Below are positions 42,951-53,045 of a DNA stretch of 64,000 nucleotides, one piece after another. Numbering within the stretch: the first letter of the stretch is position 1; every line of letters begins with the position of its first letter. Position numbers and translations under genes: made by a program. Source of the DNA: Isoetes taiwanensis (lineage: Eukaryota > Streptophyta > Lycopodiopsida > Isoetales > Isoetaceae); the NCBI GenBank assembly GCA_021234155.1, contig JAJEKV010000090.1, positions 2,100,479-2,164,478 on the forward strand. Direction: 5' to 3'. The notes below the pieces were generated by a model, which saw only the letters and a list, made by a program, of their open reading frames with translations, was not told the DNA's origin and did not search any database.

Positions 42951-45503
42951 TAGATAGTATTTTTTTAATAGAACTTTACAGGGCTTCCCATGTAATAGCA
43001 ATTTGAAAGTGTATCTTAAATCATTGTTACCAATCTGGCATTTATTTAGAATTTGAATCTGCAACATAAACATTATTCGCCTTACCCTGCATGTTTGACT
43101 GGAACAGGCACCCATGACTGGTCTACATCATGCTGCATCCACATAACTTGCCTCCTGCATCATGCTATAGGAAATGTCATTGTAAATATCACAATGGTCA
43201 AGAATTCATAAACCCTACAAATATCGTTGTTAATATCACAGTGATAGAGAATTCATGAACATTAAATTCTCAAAATGAAGGTCAACTGAAAATAAACTCT
43301 GAAAATAAACTCCAATCTTGTAAAGATCTTTGCTATATTCCAATCTTTGTGGTCCTGTCTAACTGACTCAATGTGATAGTCTATAAAAACTTAATTAATC
43401 AGGAGCAAGCTGCAAGAAAAGTATAATAAACAAAATCAGGCCTAAAGAGGCTAAGACTCTTGATGTTTTAATAGATTTCAACATGTGGCTGTGTTAAATA
43501 CAACTGCACAAAGAAATAATACTAAATCTTCTTATATTAACATGAGACATGTCAAAATGTGCTGCCACAGCCTATACTATATGTTAAAGAAAAAAGGGGA
43601 CATTTCATGCATCCAGTAATCCACAATAAAATCAAAATAGAACCTGACCGTATCAAAAGATCTGACGGCAAGTTCTGAGATGTGGTAGCACCGGATTGAT
43701 AGGCCAAGAGAAAATAGCTTCCCATTGCAAGTGAAACCCACTGGATCCAAGATGTTCAAAATTCAGTGCCAAAGACTTGTAGTCATATGGCTGCTTACAG
43801 GTCTGGAAAGCAATCATTCTAAACAAAAGCTCTATATGCAAGAACCATCTAAATAATAACGAAGGCGCAGGATCCATCTAAATAATAGTTGTAGATGAAA
43901 GCAGAACAAAAAATATGACAGTTACTATTCCAGGATTTATTTTAACACGCCCAAGTGCAGCAGGAGAATCAAATACCAAAGGGGTGCTAGGACATACTTT
44001 GGCAATACACATGACATGCAGTAGACCTAACCTTCCAAACGTAATGAAGATAAAAAAAAACAGAAGAAAGAACACAAACTTCAAATGGAGCTTCAACCCA
44101 AAAAGCATACCTTGGAGAAAAGGAATTAGTGCTTGCATTTCTTTAGTTGTATCTGGAAGGCCATGTCTCAGCATTCAACAAAGCTTTTTTCAGTTTTGAA
44201 GGTCAATGCCTATTTCATTCCTGCATTAAAGAGAGGAACATGGGAGTTTGTCATTCTCAGAATAATGCACAACCGTAGAAATAATCCTGTATTAAAATCA
44301 CAGAAGAGAATAATCCTATATTTCACGATGACCACTAAAACAATCGGACGTACAAAAAGAATGCAAAATAAACTGCATGTCTAGCAATTTGACATATGCC
44401 AAAGTGTGATACAATTTAACTTTTACCTGTTAACATTCTTGAGGAGTTGACAATGAGCACATAGCTAATGTTCATGCAGCCATATCTCAGCGAACTACAA
44501 CAACTTTGTGTTTCTCCATTTAATCGACCTTGTTAATATAATTGGAAAACAAATAGCAAATTTCATTTAGGAGTAATCCCAATTTAAGAAGTACGATTCC
44601 ATAATACCAATATAGACTCACTGATCATTTTGAAGACGATAATACTATTTCCTATCCTTTCTGGTGCTAAGATAATACTATTTTCTGTTCATTCTCTGGT
44701 TCTCAACAGTCTACTGGTGCTAGCCAACCCAGGGTTGTTTGAAATAATAATGTTTAGCCTGGAATTGAAACCGGCCTTTATTAGGTCTGCAATTATAGAA
44801 ATACACAGAGACAAAAATGTGCATATTCATTATGTGATCTATACGTTTATTCATAACATAAACAGACTTTGTCTCTCCTCTATATTCAAGCATCAGTTGG
44901 CAGTCCTTAACTGCATTGATCACAACTACAATCATTAAGATTTCATCTGCCAAAAGTTAAATTCCTATGCAATAAATTTAGTGCACGATTAAGATACATG
45001 CAGATGGGTTCAAAGAGATATCACCTTAAAAACATTATAGCATTTCAGGCCATGGCAGCTCCAATATTATGATCATCATGATCTAAGTCATGATCTGCCA
45101 TTGTTTGACTCAGCCATGCACATGTCTTTTTAGTTAAATTAGATGTTGGCAGAATGTGATAACAACCCTGTCTAAAATTTCAATGAGACAGACTGGACGA
45201 TGTAGGATCACACTCATAAGCAGCGGCTAACAGTGCAAGTTGATTCCAGTATTTTTCGCCCTTCACATATTATTTGAGGCCTATAAAACAACATATGGAA
45301 CATGTAAGACTCAATAAAGATACATCAAGGAGAACAAAATGCGGAGGGCTAATGAGTTGCGCAGATGCTTGGACATTGAACTCACATGCATTGCAATCAA
45401 GGCAATGGAACTTTGCTTTCAAGAAATAAAAAAGTAATGAGACGAATGTAAAGATCAGATCTAAATGTTCCACTAACTCATCAATTTGAACTGAATCAAC
45501 TAA
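42951..45503. other. Unassigned region, one exon-like stretch
   Basis: Intron-like, AT-rich sequence. The - strand at 43653-43877 reads YDYKSLALNFEHLGSSGFHL and QWEAIFSWPINPVLPHLRT, which is protein-like but not recognised. Nothing else could be supported. Confidence 0.35.
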
Positions 45504-45611
45504 GTGTTCCTATTCCGGGGAGCTTCCGACTTTCCACTTCAAGTAAGAGAAGCCGACACTTACACAGGAGAGTCGACTTCTGACATCCAAGCCTACAGCA
45601 ACATCAGGCAG

Positions 45612-46274
45612 ATGATGAAAGCTAGGGAACTGCCGACTGAAGAGGAGTTTTATGCCATCCAGGAACAGATGGAGATTCGTGGCAAGACCTCAAACATTTT
45701 AATGCCGAGCTCTTCGACACCAGCCCCCACAGAGAGAAGAGGCGAGTTCGACCTCAGGCGAGCTTCATCAACAGTTAGGGATTACAGAGAGCTCACCGAG
45801 GTGGAAGTCGACGAATATGCCGGAAGACACAGAGCTGGTGGCCGAGGAGGCGAAGAATCAACAACGATGCACAACGACAGGTCGCTGCGATACTATCTCC
45901 CCCTGCTGCTGGACGGGAGAATACCGGTAATCCACTGCAAATTCACCCCCAGGGGCGAGGAAGGAGTATTCATGCTCATCGCGCTCTCAGGCTTTGGCCG
46001 GCATGCTCGGCTAGCTGCCAACACCGACTATGCCGTCTTAGTCAAGAGAGCGATGGCACTCGACATCTTCGACTTCGCCATACCTTACCGACGGCAGGGA
46101 AGACTGGCAGTGACCGCAGCTTACACCTCCGACCGCAGGGTAGAGGAATTAGTGAGAGCTTTGCAGGGCAGGTCATCAACCAACGTCCTCAGGAACTTGG
46201 GACGCTCGGTAGGAACGGCCCAAGTTAAGAAGTTCCTCGAAGATAACCCATCCTACCAGCGATTTCAAGAATAG
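45612..46274 (+). CDS. Orphan ORF of about 220 residues
   Basis: The frame is open from a TAA at 45501-45503 to the stop at 46272. The first ATG is codon 37 (45612; MMKARELPTEEEFYAIQEQM). The sequence is GC-richer than its surroundings and looks like protein. The N-terminal part is charged with a Ser/Pro patch (NILMPSSSTPAPTERRGEFD). The C-terminal part is compact (LRYYLPLLLDGRIPVIHCKF, GVFMLIALSGFGRHARLA, FDFAIPYRRQGRLAVTAAYT, KKFLEDNPSYQRF). No domain is recognised, and there is no signal peptide or membrane segment. Sixteen bases after the stop is GGGGGGCATTGT, which resembles a polypurine tract and LTR start. It could therefore be an extra ORF of a degraded LTR element, or a captured host or viral gene. 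Both are inference. Confidence 0.55.
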   Translation: MMKARELPTEEEFYAIQEQMEIRGKTSNILMPSSSTPAPTERRGEFDLRRASSTVRDYRELTEVEVDEYAGRHRAGGRGGEESTTMHNDRSLRYYLPLLLDGRIPVIHCKFTPRGEEGVFMLIALSGFGRHARLAANTDYAVLVKRAMALDIFDFAIPYRRQGRLAVTAAYTSDRRVEELVRALQGRSSTNVLRNLGRSVGTAQVKKFLEDNPSYQRFQE

Positions 46275-46442
46275 TTAGACTCTTGATCCCGGGGGGCATT
46301 GTATTAAGATATTATATAATATAAGTATAATTTCTTTTGCACTTTAAATGTTTTGTTGATGTATTTTGTTCCACAACTATATCAACAAACATATACAATG
46401 CAACACAACGAATAAAACTAACCATATAGCCATGACCTACTT
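46275..46442 (+). other. Polypurine-like tract and AT-rich spacer after the orphan ORF
   Basis: TCCCGGGGGGCATTGTATTA lies just after the orphan ORF; G-runs of this kind precede 3' LTRs of many Ty3/gypsy elements. The AT-rich part (TTATATAATATAAG) follows. No matching LTR was found in the window. Confidence 0.35.
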
Positions 46443-47051
46443 GTGTATGCAGCTAGAAGCACAGGATCAGCAGAACAACAACGGCGAAACCATAGGGAAG
46501 AACAAAGTCTGCCTAGGCCGCACTCGGCAAGGAGCCTATATGAGGAATTTGGGCCCATGACCCCAGAGGAGGAAATGTCACAGATGAGGACGGACCTTGA
46601 GCAGATAAAGGCTTTCCTGGCCGCACAAGCAGGAGTCGGTTCGGAGGGCAACGCTCAGTTGCCACAAGTATCAGACCGGAAAGCAAGAAAGGACAAGAGG
46701 AGGAGCAAGAGAAGGAGGTCCCCCAGCATAGAATCCTCTGACTCAAGCTCGGACTCAGACTCTGATTCCGAGGAAGAGGCTGAACAAGTGCAGGACCGAA
46801 GGGAGGACAGACACAAGGAGACGAAGACCTCTGACTACCAGAAGAAGGTAGACTCTGCATTGGGAAACGTTTGGAAGGCCAGGAAGCTCGAGCATTTCTC
46901 AGGCGAGAACAGGTCAGGCATTGAGGCAGAGACTTAGCTCGATGAGATGAGTGATTATGGCAACGCCTATGGTATGAAGGACAAGGATAAAGGCAGGGTG
47001 GCAACAGCCAACCTGAAGGGGGCAGCATGCATTTGGTGGAAGGGGTATGCC

Positions 47052-47420
47052 CAATGTTGTCCCGTACGCGTACCGTACCGTACGTTTTGGCCGTATTTTT
47101 TGAAAAAATACGTATTTTATACAATACGTACTTAAAGTGCTTAAAATACGTTTTTAAAAAAAATTTGAGAGAAAGCTTAAATATAACAAATTATGTAATA
47201 TAAACACAAATAGACTGTTAGAAAGTTGGTTTGCATGTTTGTTTGCTATCTGGGAGGCCCAGGTTCGAATCCTAGTGGGTGCAAATTGAGTCTGTTTTGA
47301 GAAAACTGTGTTTGGTTTTTGAAAAAAGCATTAAGCGTATTTTTTAAAAAATACGTGTACGCATATGGTACGGTACGGTACGTATGGATTTTAAAAAATA
47401 TGCATATTAGTACAACACTG
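47052..47420. mobile_element. hAT-like MITE (369 bp) in gag
   Basis: The 8-bp duplication GGTATGCC flanks it (47044-47051 and 47421-47428). The ends are CAATGTTGTCCCGTACG and, reversed, CAGTGTTGTACTAATAT. Subterminal inverted repeats carry GTACCGTACCGTACG and a palindromic GTATTTTTTGAAAAAATAC. Eight-base duplication and CAgTGTTG-type ends point to the hAT superfamily. Gag reading resumes exactly in frame once the element and one duplication are ignored. No transposase is present. Confidence 0.85.
47213..47290 (+). ncRNA. tRNA-like segment inside the MITE
   Basis: GGTTCGAATCC is an exact box B, and TTAGAAAGTTGGTTTGCATG upstream resembles box A at a tRNA-like distance, with CTGGGAGGCCCAG between. 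A full cloverleaf is not evident, so this is a tRNA-derived or SINE remnant rather than a working tRNA gene. Confidence 0.45.
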
Positions 47421-48139
47421 GGTATGCCAAGGCCCATGGCTTAAGCAGGGATGGTTGCAGGTTCAGAAAGTTTGCTAAAGCTTTCAAGCGCCATTACGTC
47501 CCAAGAGAGCACAAGTCCAACATGATGCAGCAGTTCTACAGGATGCAACATTCATGAGACTAAGGCTTTATGTGCCAAAGTTGAGTGAAAAGCATGCAGT
47601 GGAGAGCTATATTGAAGGGTTGAATGATGAGATCCGCAAGCTTGTAAGGGCAATAAACCCTAAGACAATGCTCGAGGCGAGTCCAAGGCAATAAGCTCAA
47701 GAAGGGACAAAATTCGGGCGAGGCAGGGCGCAGTGATACCGGATAAAGGCAAGGCAACGGGGAGTTATAGCCCTAGGGCAGCCCACCCCAGTCCAAATAG
47801 AGCCCCATATGGCGGCAAACCAGGGAAGCAAAGGAGAAGAAGCAGGTGTCCTTCAAGGACAAGCAGGAGGGGTCAAACTACTCCAAAGCAAAGGCGGTCC
47901 TTTTGCGTGCAATGCCCAAGGAAAAGAGGCAGGAGTGCATAGAAAAGCAGTTTTGCTTCAGGTGTTTCCAGCCAGGTCATAGGACAGCGAACTGCCCCTA
48001 CGTCATGAGTGCAGCGCCTTAGCGAGTTGGGAGGATGGGACACTGCCCGACGATGACGGGCGAGGCAGCCCGCGACTATATTCAGTGGTGAGTGTCATAT
48101 CTTTGCCGCAATAGACACAGAACAAGCGGAGAATCAATA

Positions 48140-48804
48140 TCAGGTAATATCCACATAGGGAAGGCCAAAGCCAAGTCATTCACAATCCTGATAGATTCGG
48201 GAAGTAGCCACAACTTTGATCCCCAAGAATGGTCGAGATGTTGAAGCTCAAGCCATTGAAATCCAAGCCAAGACCCGTGGTGTTAGCAAACGGGGGAGTA
48301 AGGCATACAACAGGCAAAAGGATAAACTTCGACATTGATTTGCCAGGAATCAACATTCAGATGGAGGCAGAGGTAATGAATATTGGAAAATATGATTTAA
48401 TCATTGGAATGGAGTATCTTGGTCCAGCAGGAGCCCTCATTGATTGTGGAAAGCGGAAGGTGACCCTCACAGCACCCAATGGCAAGATCATAGAGATCAC
48501 AGGTAAAGAAGTTGTTCCCATTATGCAGTGCATGTCTAGTAAGCAGCTGTTCAGGTGCATAAAGAGTGAGCAGGTAGCATATATCTTCAAGCTCGAGATC
48601 CAAGAGCCCGAATCAGAAGAAGGTAAGGAAGATAAGGGGCTCAGCGAGTTGCCCAAGCAAGTAGCTAAGTTGATCACGGAGTTCCACGATCTCTTTCCAG
48701 ATGAGATCAAGCAGCTTCCTCCTTATAGGGGAGTCGAGTGTGAGATAGCACTCGAACCAGGAACGAAGCCGACAAGTAAAGCCCCATACAGGATGACCAT
48801 GTAG
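48140..48804 (+). pseudogene. Chromovirus protease and linker to reverse transcriptase
   Basis: The aspartic protease motif reads FTILIDSGSSHNF at about 48180; a frameshift follows, and the domain continues RPVVLANGGVRHTTGK and YDLIIGMEYLGPAGALIDC. The linker ends in LPPYRGVECEIALEPGTKP and YRMTM, then a TAG at 48802-48804. The reverse transcriptase continues in the same frame after that stop. Confidence 0.85.
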
Positions 48805-50070
48805 GAGCTGACGGAGCTAAAGAAGCAATTGCAGGAGTTGCTCGACCTAGGCTTCATTAGACCTAGCGTCTCACCATTTGGGGCACCCATTCTTTTTGTC
48901 AAGAAGAAGGATGGCAGCTTGAGGATGTGCATAGATTATAGGCAGTTGAATAAGCATACCATCAAGAACAAGTATGCGCTCCCCAGATCAGATGACTTGA
49001 TGGACCAGCTCCAAGGGGCAAAGGTCTTCTCCAAAATCGACTTAAGGTCAGGCTATCATCAGATCAGAATTAAGGAAGAAGACGTTCATAAAACGGCTTT
49101 CAGGACCAGGTATGGGCACTATGAGTTCACGGTAATGCCTTTCGGCTTATCAAATGCCCCAGCAACGTTCATGAGGCTCATGAACGATATCTTCAGGGAG
49201 TTCTTGGACACCTTTGTGATAGTATTCTTTGATGACATTTTGGTGTATAGCAGATCCCTGGAGGAACACGTGCAACACCTAAGGAGAGTGCTTGAGAAAT
49301 TAAGGAAGCACCAATTGTACGCCAAGTTGTCGAAGTGTCACTTCACAATGGAAAGGGTGGAATACCTGGGTCATGTGATCTCAGCGGAAGGTATTTCGAC
49401 GGATCCTGCCAAGATTGAAGCCGTCATTCAATGGCCGGCACCGAAGAATGTGCACGAGGTCAGAAGTTTCCTTGGCCTAGTAGGGTACTACAGGAAGTTT
49501 GTGAAGAACTTTGCAAAGATAGCGGCCCCGCTAACAGACTTGACGAGGGCGGAAAAGGTGAAATATTGGGCAGATCATTGGCACAAGAAAGCCCAAACGG
49601 GATTTGAATTGTTAAAAGAAGCTTTGACAACCGCCCCCGTCTTGACCCTGCCGGACCCAGAGAAAGATAAGCTTGTGGCGACAGACACGAGTAAGATAGC
49701 CACAGGTGCAGTGCTCATGCAGGAAAAGCGTGTGATAGCATATGATTCCAGGAAGATGATCGACGCCAAAACGCCCTACCCGACGCACGATCAAGAATTG
49801 CTTGCAGTTGTCAGGGCATTAAGAATCTGGAGGCACTATCTTTTAGGAAGGAAGTTCCAATTGGATATAGACCATCAGAGCCTCCAGTATGTATTCACGC
49901 AACCACACCTTAATTTGAGGCAGCGAAGGTGGATGGAGTTCCTCGAAGAGTATGACTTTGATATAGTCTACAAGCCGGGGAAGCTCAATGTGGTAGCGGA
50001 TGCACTTTCAAGGCATCCCCTGACAACTAGAGTGCATTGCAACGCAGACGCTCTCCAGCGACTTCGGTAA
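48805..50070 (+). pseudogene. Chromovirus reverse transcriptase and RNase H, open frame
   Basis: The frame is open for over 410 codons. It reads [69 protein letters not shown] and [13 protein letters not shown] (catalytic FFDD; plants usually show FIDD or FFDD). The connection domain has [17 protein letters not shown] and [19 protein letters not shown]. RNase H follows: [56 protein letters not shown] and [10 protein letters not shown]. In RNase H the usual Asp-Ala-Ser is DTS. It looks intact here, but lacks an N-terminal partner because of the stop at 48802. Confidence 0.93.
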
Positions 50071-51106
50071 GAAGATTGAAGAATCCTTGCCAACAGATGT
50101 GGACTTCAAGGAAGTATGGGCAAGCTTATGCAAGGAGGCAAGGACAGATAAGGAGAGGGAAACCTTCAAAAATTTTAAGAAGGAAGGTAATCTCTTGTAC
50201 CATAAAAACAAGTTGTGCGTGCCGGAATCATCAGGTGTAAGGAAGCTGATTCTCCACGACACCCACAACAGTCCAATAGCTGGCCATGCAGGATTTATGA
50301 AGACATATTTCAAAGTGCGCAACAGCTATTATTGGCCAGGGATGAAGAAGCAAGTAGCTCGCTACATCAAGGAATGTCACTTATATGTCGGCAGATCGGC
50401 GGCGAGCGACTTAATTCGGGGGCATTGGAACCATTAGCGGTGCCGAACGCTAAGTGGGAGGTCATCAGCATGGACTTTATAACAGGGCTTCCAAGAACAG
50501 TAAGAGGGGAGGATGCCTTGATGGTAGTGATCGACAAGTTGTCGAAGATGGCACATTTTGTGCCTTGCAGGACCACAGACACGGCTATGGATACAACGAA
50601 GCTCTTCACCAAAGAAATCTTCAGGCTTCATGGCATGCCAAGGGAGATCATCTCCGAAAGAGATCCGAAGTTCATGAGTGCCTTTTGGCAAGACCTCTTT
50701 ACGACAATTCGACGGGCTATCCATGAGTTACGGCCTATCATCCTCGACGGATGGGAAAACGGGAGCGGACCAACAGGATTTTGGACAATATGCTACAAAA
50801 ACTATGTCCGAACAAGCAAGGTATGTGGGAAGAATTTATTCACTTGGTGGAGTTTGCGTATAATAGCACCAAGCAGGAATCATCCCAAATGTCGCCGTTT
50901 ATGATCAACTACGGCTACCAATGCCTAACTCCAGATACTTGGCACAATCCCGTGTCAAAAGTAGAGGTTTCGCAACAAATGTTGGCCGACATGCGCAAAG
51001 AAATTTGGTGGAAGAAGTTCGAGGATATCTTCTTGCAGAAGTCGACAAAAAGAGCATCGTGTAGACAAGTATCGAACGGTCGAGAGTTCCAAGTTGGCGG
51101 CGGCGC
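50071..51106 (+). pseudogene. Chromovirus integrase, frameshifted
   Basis: The zinc-binding part reads HDTHNSPIAGHAGFMKTYF, NSYYWPGMKKQVARYI and KECHLYVG; the second Cys of the His2-Cys2 site is replaced by Tyr. The core starts SMDFITGLPRTVRGEDALM in another frame and continues FRLHGMPREIISERDPKF, where the usual catalytic Asp of SDRD is Glu. A further frame gives STDGKTERTNRILDNML with the catalytic Glu and FIHLVEFAYNSTKQ. Frame changes lie near 50420 and 50720. Substitutions plus frameshifts mean it is inactive. Confidence 0.87.
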
Positions 51107-51475
51107 ATGGCTCAAGATCAAGGTGAAGCGGCGAAGCTCGCGATCGAAAATTGTAAGAAGCTTGTCAAGGTGGTGGGCGGACCTTTCAAAATAGTCCAGA
51201 GAGTAGGAAATCAATCCTACAAGTTAGACTTGCCAGCACACCTAAAGATTCATAAAGTCTTCCACGTGAGTTTGTTGAAGAAGCATATCCCAAATCCGCA
51301 TCGGTCTTGGATACTCAACGTTGTTGGAAATGACGGAGGAGCAAAATTGAAATAGTTCGAATTGATTCTTGATAAAGCCTTCAAGAAAACAAGGAGATCA
51401 GAGTTTCTCCAATATTTGGTTAAGTGGAAACACTTGCCCGTGGAAGACGCGATATGGGTACTTAAGAAAGATTAA
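51107..51475 (+). pseudogene. Integrase C-terminal region and chromodomain
   Basis: SYKLDLPAHLKIHKVFHVSL is the usual gypsy integrase tail. After a TAG near 51353, ILDKAFKKTRRSEFLQYLVK and WKHLPVEDAIWV form a chromodomain of the Y-LVKWK-LP-EDA-W type. Chromodomains of these elements bind histone marks and bias integration toward heterochromatin. Confidence 0.85.
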
Positions 51476-52379
51476 AGCAGTACCCACAGTTTATGGAGCA
51501 ATGGGACGGCAAGGTCATCTTCGAAGAAATCAGCTCAGGCATGTCAATTTGTGTAGATTAATTCTATGTGTAGTTAAGATTAATCTACGCATGCAACCTA
51601 TGCTAGGTATGGGTTGCATGCGTTGTTACCGATGATGAGACCGCTACGGTGATCTCTAGGACGTGGTGTAATGTCAATGTAGGCATGGCCGCGGTTCCGC
51701 TTGGATGAGTGGAAGGTAGATTAGAAAGTCTACTTCTGTCCCACGGAAGTAGACGACCTTGAGAGAAAGGAGGTCATTCAAGAATGCATTGATAGGGAAA
51801 GCTACGGGGAGGACCCTATACTTCACGCCCCATATACGGGAAGGACCCTATCCTCCACGTTAGGCAACTACAGGTGTAGGCATGAGCACCATATAGGCAT
51901 TATAGGGCACTGTCTCCTCGGCCACGATGGAAGAAGCATCCTCTTCCTACGCCGGGAGATTAGCCATGCACTCATGTAGATAGGTGGGGTGGTCACCTTA
52001 TAACCAAAATTTTTATTAATAATTAAAATGGTATTAATGTAGTGTCGACCTGCAGGCCAATAGAGCGCTCCGGAGGGCAAGGAGGTCGACCTACGAAGAC
52101 TTGCAACACAAATTTTGTTGGAATGTGTTGCAAGGAATGAAGAGTACCTCGAACGATAATTATATATATGAAATATTAAAATTTTGATAAACTAAAATGT
52201 CGTGATAAGTGAAATTATTGAGTAACTTGTTTTAATGATGTTACGAATTGATAAGTTATTTCGTAAGATAATGGCATAATAATGTTCTAAAAATATTACC
52301 TTAAGGTAATCCTAATAATTATGTAAGTATAATAGTAATATATTGCATGCATCAAGTTGATTGCAGGTTAGGAAGATTC
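51476..52379 (+). other. Chromovirus 3' untranslated region with twin hairpins
   Basis: At 51553-51588 GTAGATTAAT pairs with ATTAATCTAC across 16 bases. Immediately next, 51588-51622, CGCATGCAACC pairs with GGTTGCATGCG across 13 bases. A short duplication, GGACCCTAT-CTYCACG, is at 51811-51860. No ORF is supported. Confidence 0.55.
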
Positions 52380-52392
52380 CAAGGTGGGGAGA
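52380..52392 (+). promoter_or_regulatory. Polypurine-like tract, left copy
   Basis: CAAGGTGGGGAGA occurs here and again at 55668-55680, where it directly precedes an LTR start. It is probably the chromovirus plus-strand primer, doubled by an insertion of 52393-55667 or present twice in the element. Confidence 0.55.
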
Positions 52393-52418
52393 CCCACGAT
52401 GCTGCGAACAACTACCAT

Positions 52419-52862
52419 TAACACACAACTACCATTAACATTATCAACACAAACCATTGCATTTAACACATTTAAATTAAAATCCCCCTTGAACCCCCTT
52501 TGGTTTGGGTGCATATTCACACGGGGGGTTACTCCGGGCAACGAGAGCTATCGGATGGGCATATTTGCCCTTTATTCCAAGATCTGGACCGTACATAACG
52601 ATCCTCGTTTGTGGGGTATGCATGTACAAGTTTTTGTATATTGTATATTAAGGTTTGCAAAATACTATAAGGTTTGAGAGAATGTACTTAATGGTATTAA
52701 TTTTGTACATGTATTGTAAATATATTTTTGGAGCTCTCGCATTTTGCCCTCGTAACCCCCGTGTGAATATGCACCCAAACCAAAGGGGGTTTAAGGGGGA
52801 TTTTAATTTAAATGTGTTAAATGCAATGGTTTGTGTTGATAATGTTAATGGTAGTTGTGTGT
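52419..52862. mobile_element. Foldback/MITE with about 110-bp inverted arms
   Basis: The left arm 52419-52532 and right arm 52753-52862 are near-perfect inverse copies (ACACACAACTACCATTAACA, ATTTAACACATTTAAATTAA, GGTTTGGGTGCATATTCACA), around a 220-bp centre. No transposase is present. The GAACCCCCT and CATATTC words in the arms resemble the unit border of the tandem repeats at 13530 and 62648. Confidence 0.85.
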
Positions 52863-52904
52863 TGATTGTTATATTAAAAAAAATTTTGGGCCCTTCGGCC
52901 CCTC

Positions 52905-53045
52905 GTCCTTAGAATATGCACGCAAAACCAAAGGGGATTTGAGGCGATTTTAATTTAAAATAGTTTGATGTAATGGTTTATGTTAATTAATGTTAATGTT
53001 AATTACATTGTTATTATATTAAAAATAAAATTTGGCACCCTTCGA
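52905..53045. repeat. Diverged direct copy of the foldback right arm
   Basis: ATATGCACGCAAAACCAAAGG, the GATTTTAATTTAAA word, TAATGTTAATG and ATTGTTATATTAAAAA follow the order seen at 52768-52880. It is more diverged than the two main arms. Confidence 0.7.

Larger units (their letters stand above)
46443..48026 (+). pseudogene. Chromovirus gag with zinc knuckle
   Basis: The N-terminal part has a coiled segment (MTPEEEMSQMRTDLEQIKAF) and a Lys/Arg-rich then Ser/Asp-rich stretch. The capsid region starts VWKARKLEHFSGENRSG, meets a TAG, and continues EMSDYGNAYGMKDKDKG and GAACIWWKGYA. There the MITE inserts. Gag resumes KAHGLSRDGCRF, KRHYVPREHKSNMMQQFY, and in another frame ESYIEGLNDEIRKLVRAI. 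A zinc knuckle, CFRCFQPGHRTANC, is at about 47950-47995. A stop and frameshifts break it. Confidence 0.85.
46443..52394 (+). mobile_element. Ty3/gypsy chromovirus, decayed, 5' LTR missing
   Basis: Gag, protease, reverse transcriptase, RNase H, integrase and chromodomain lie in chromovirus order on the + strand. Integrase after RNase H and a C-terminal chromodomain identify the lineage. In-frame stops (for example TAG in gag and at 48802), frameshifts in integrase and a MITE insertion in gag disable it. No 5' LTR or primer site was found upstream; the orphan ORF lies there instead. A likely 3' LTR is at 55682-57223, separated by inserted sequence. Confidence 0.9.

Noticed and set aside
42000-45500. 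Many ORFs of 60-100 codons
   Set aside because: Length expected by chance in this composition; only one stretch looks protein-like and it is noted with low confidence.
47213-47290. Functional tRNA gene
   Set aside because: Box B is exact, but acceptor and anticodon stems do not form convincingly and it lies in a MITE.
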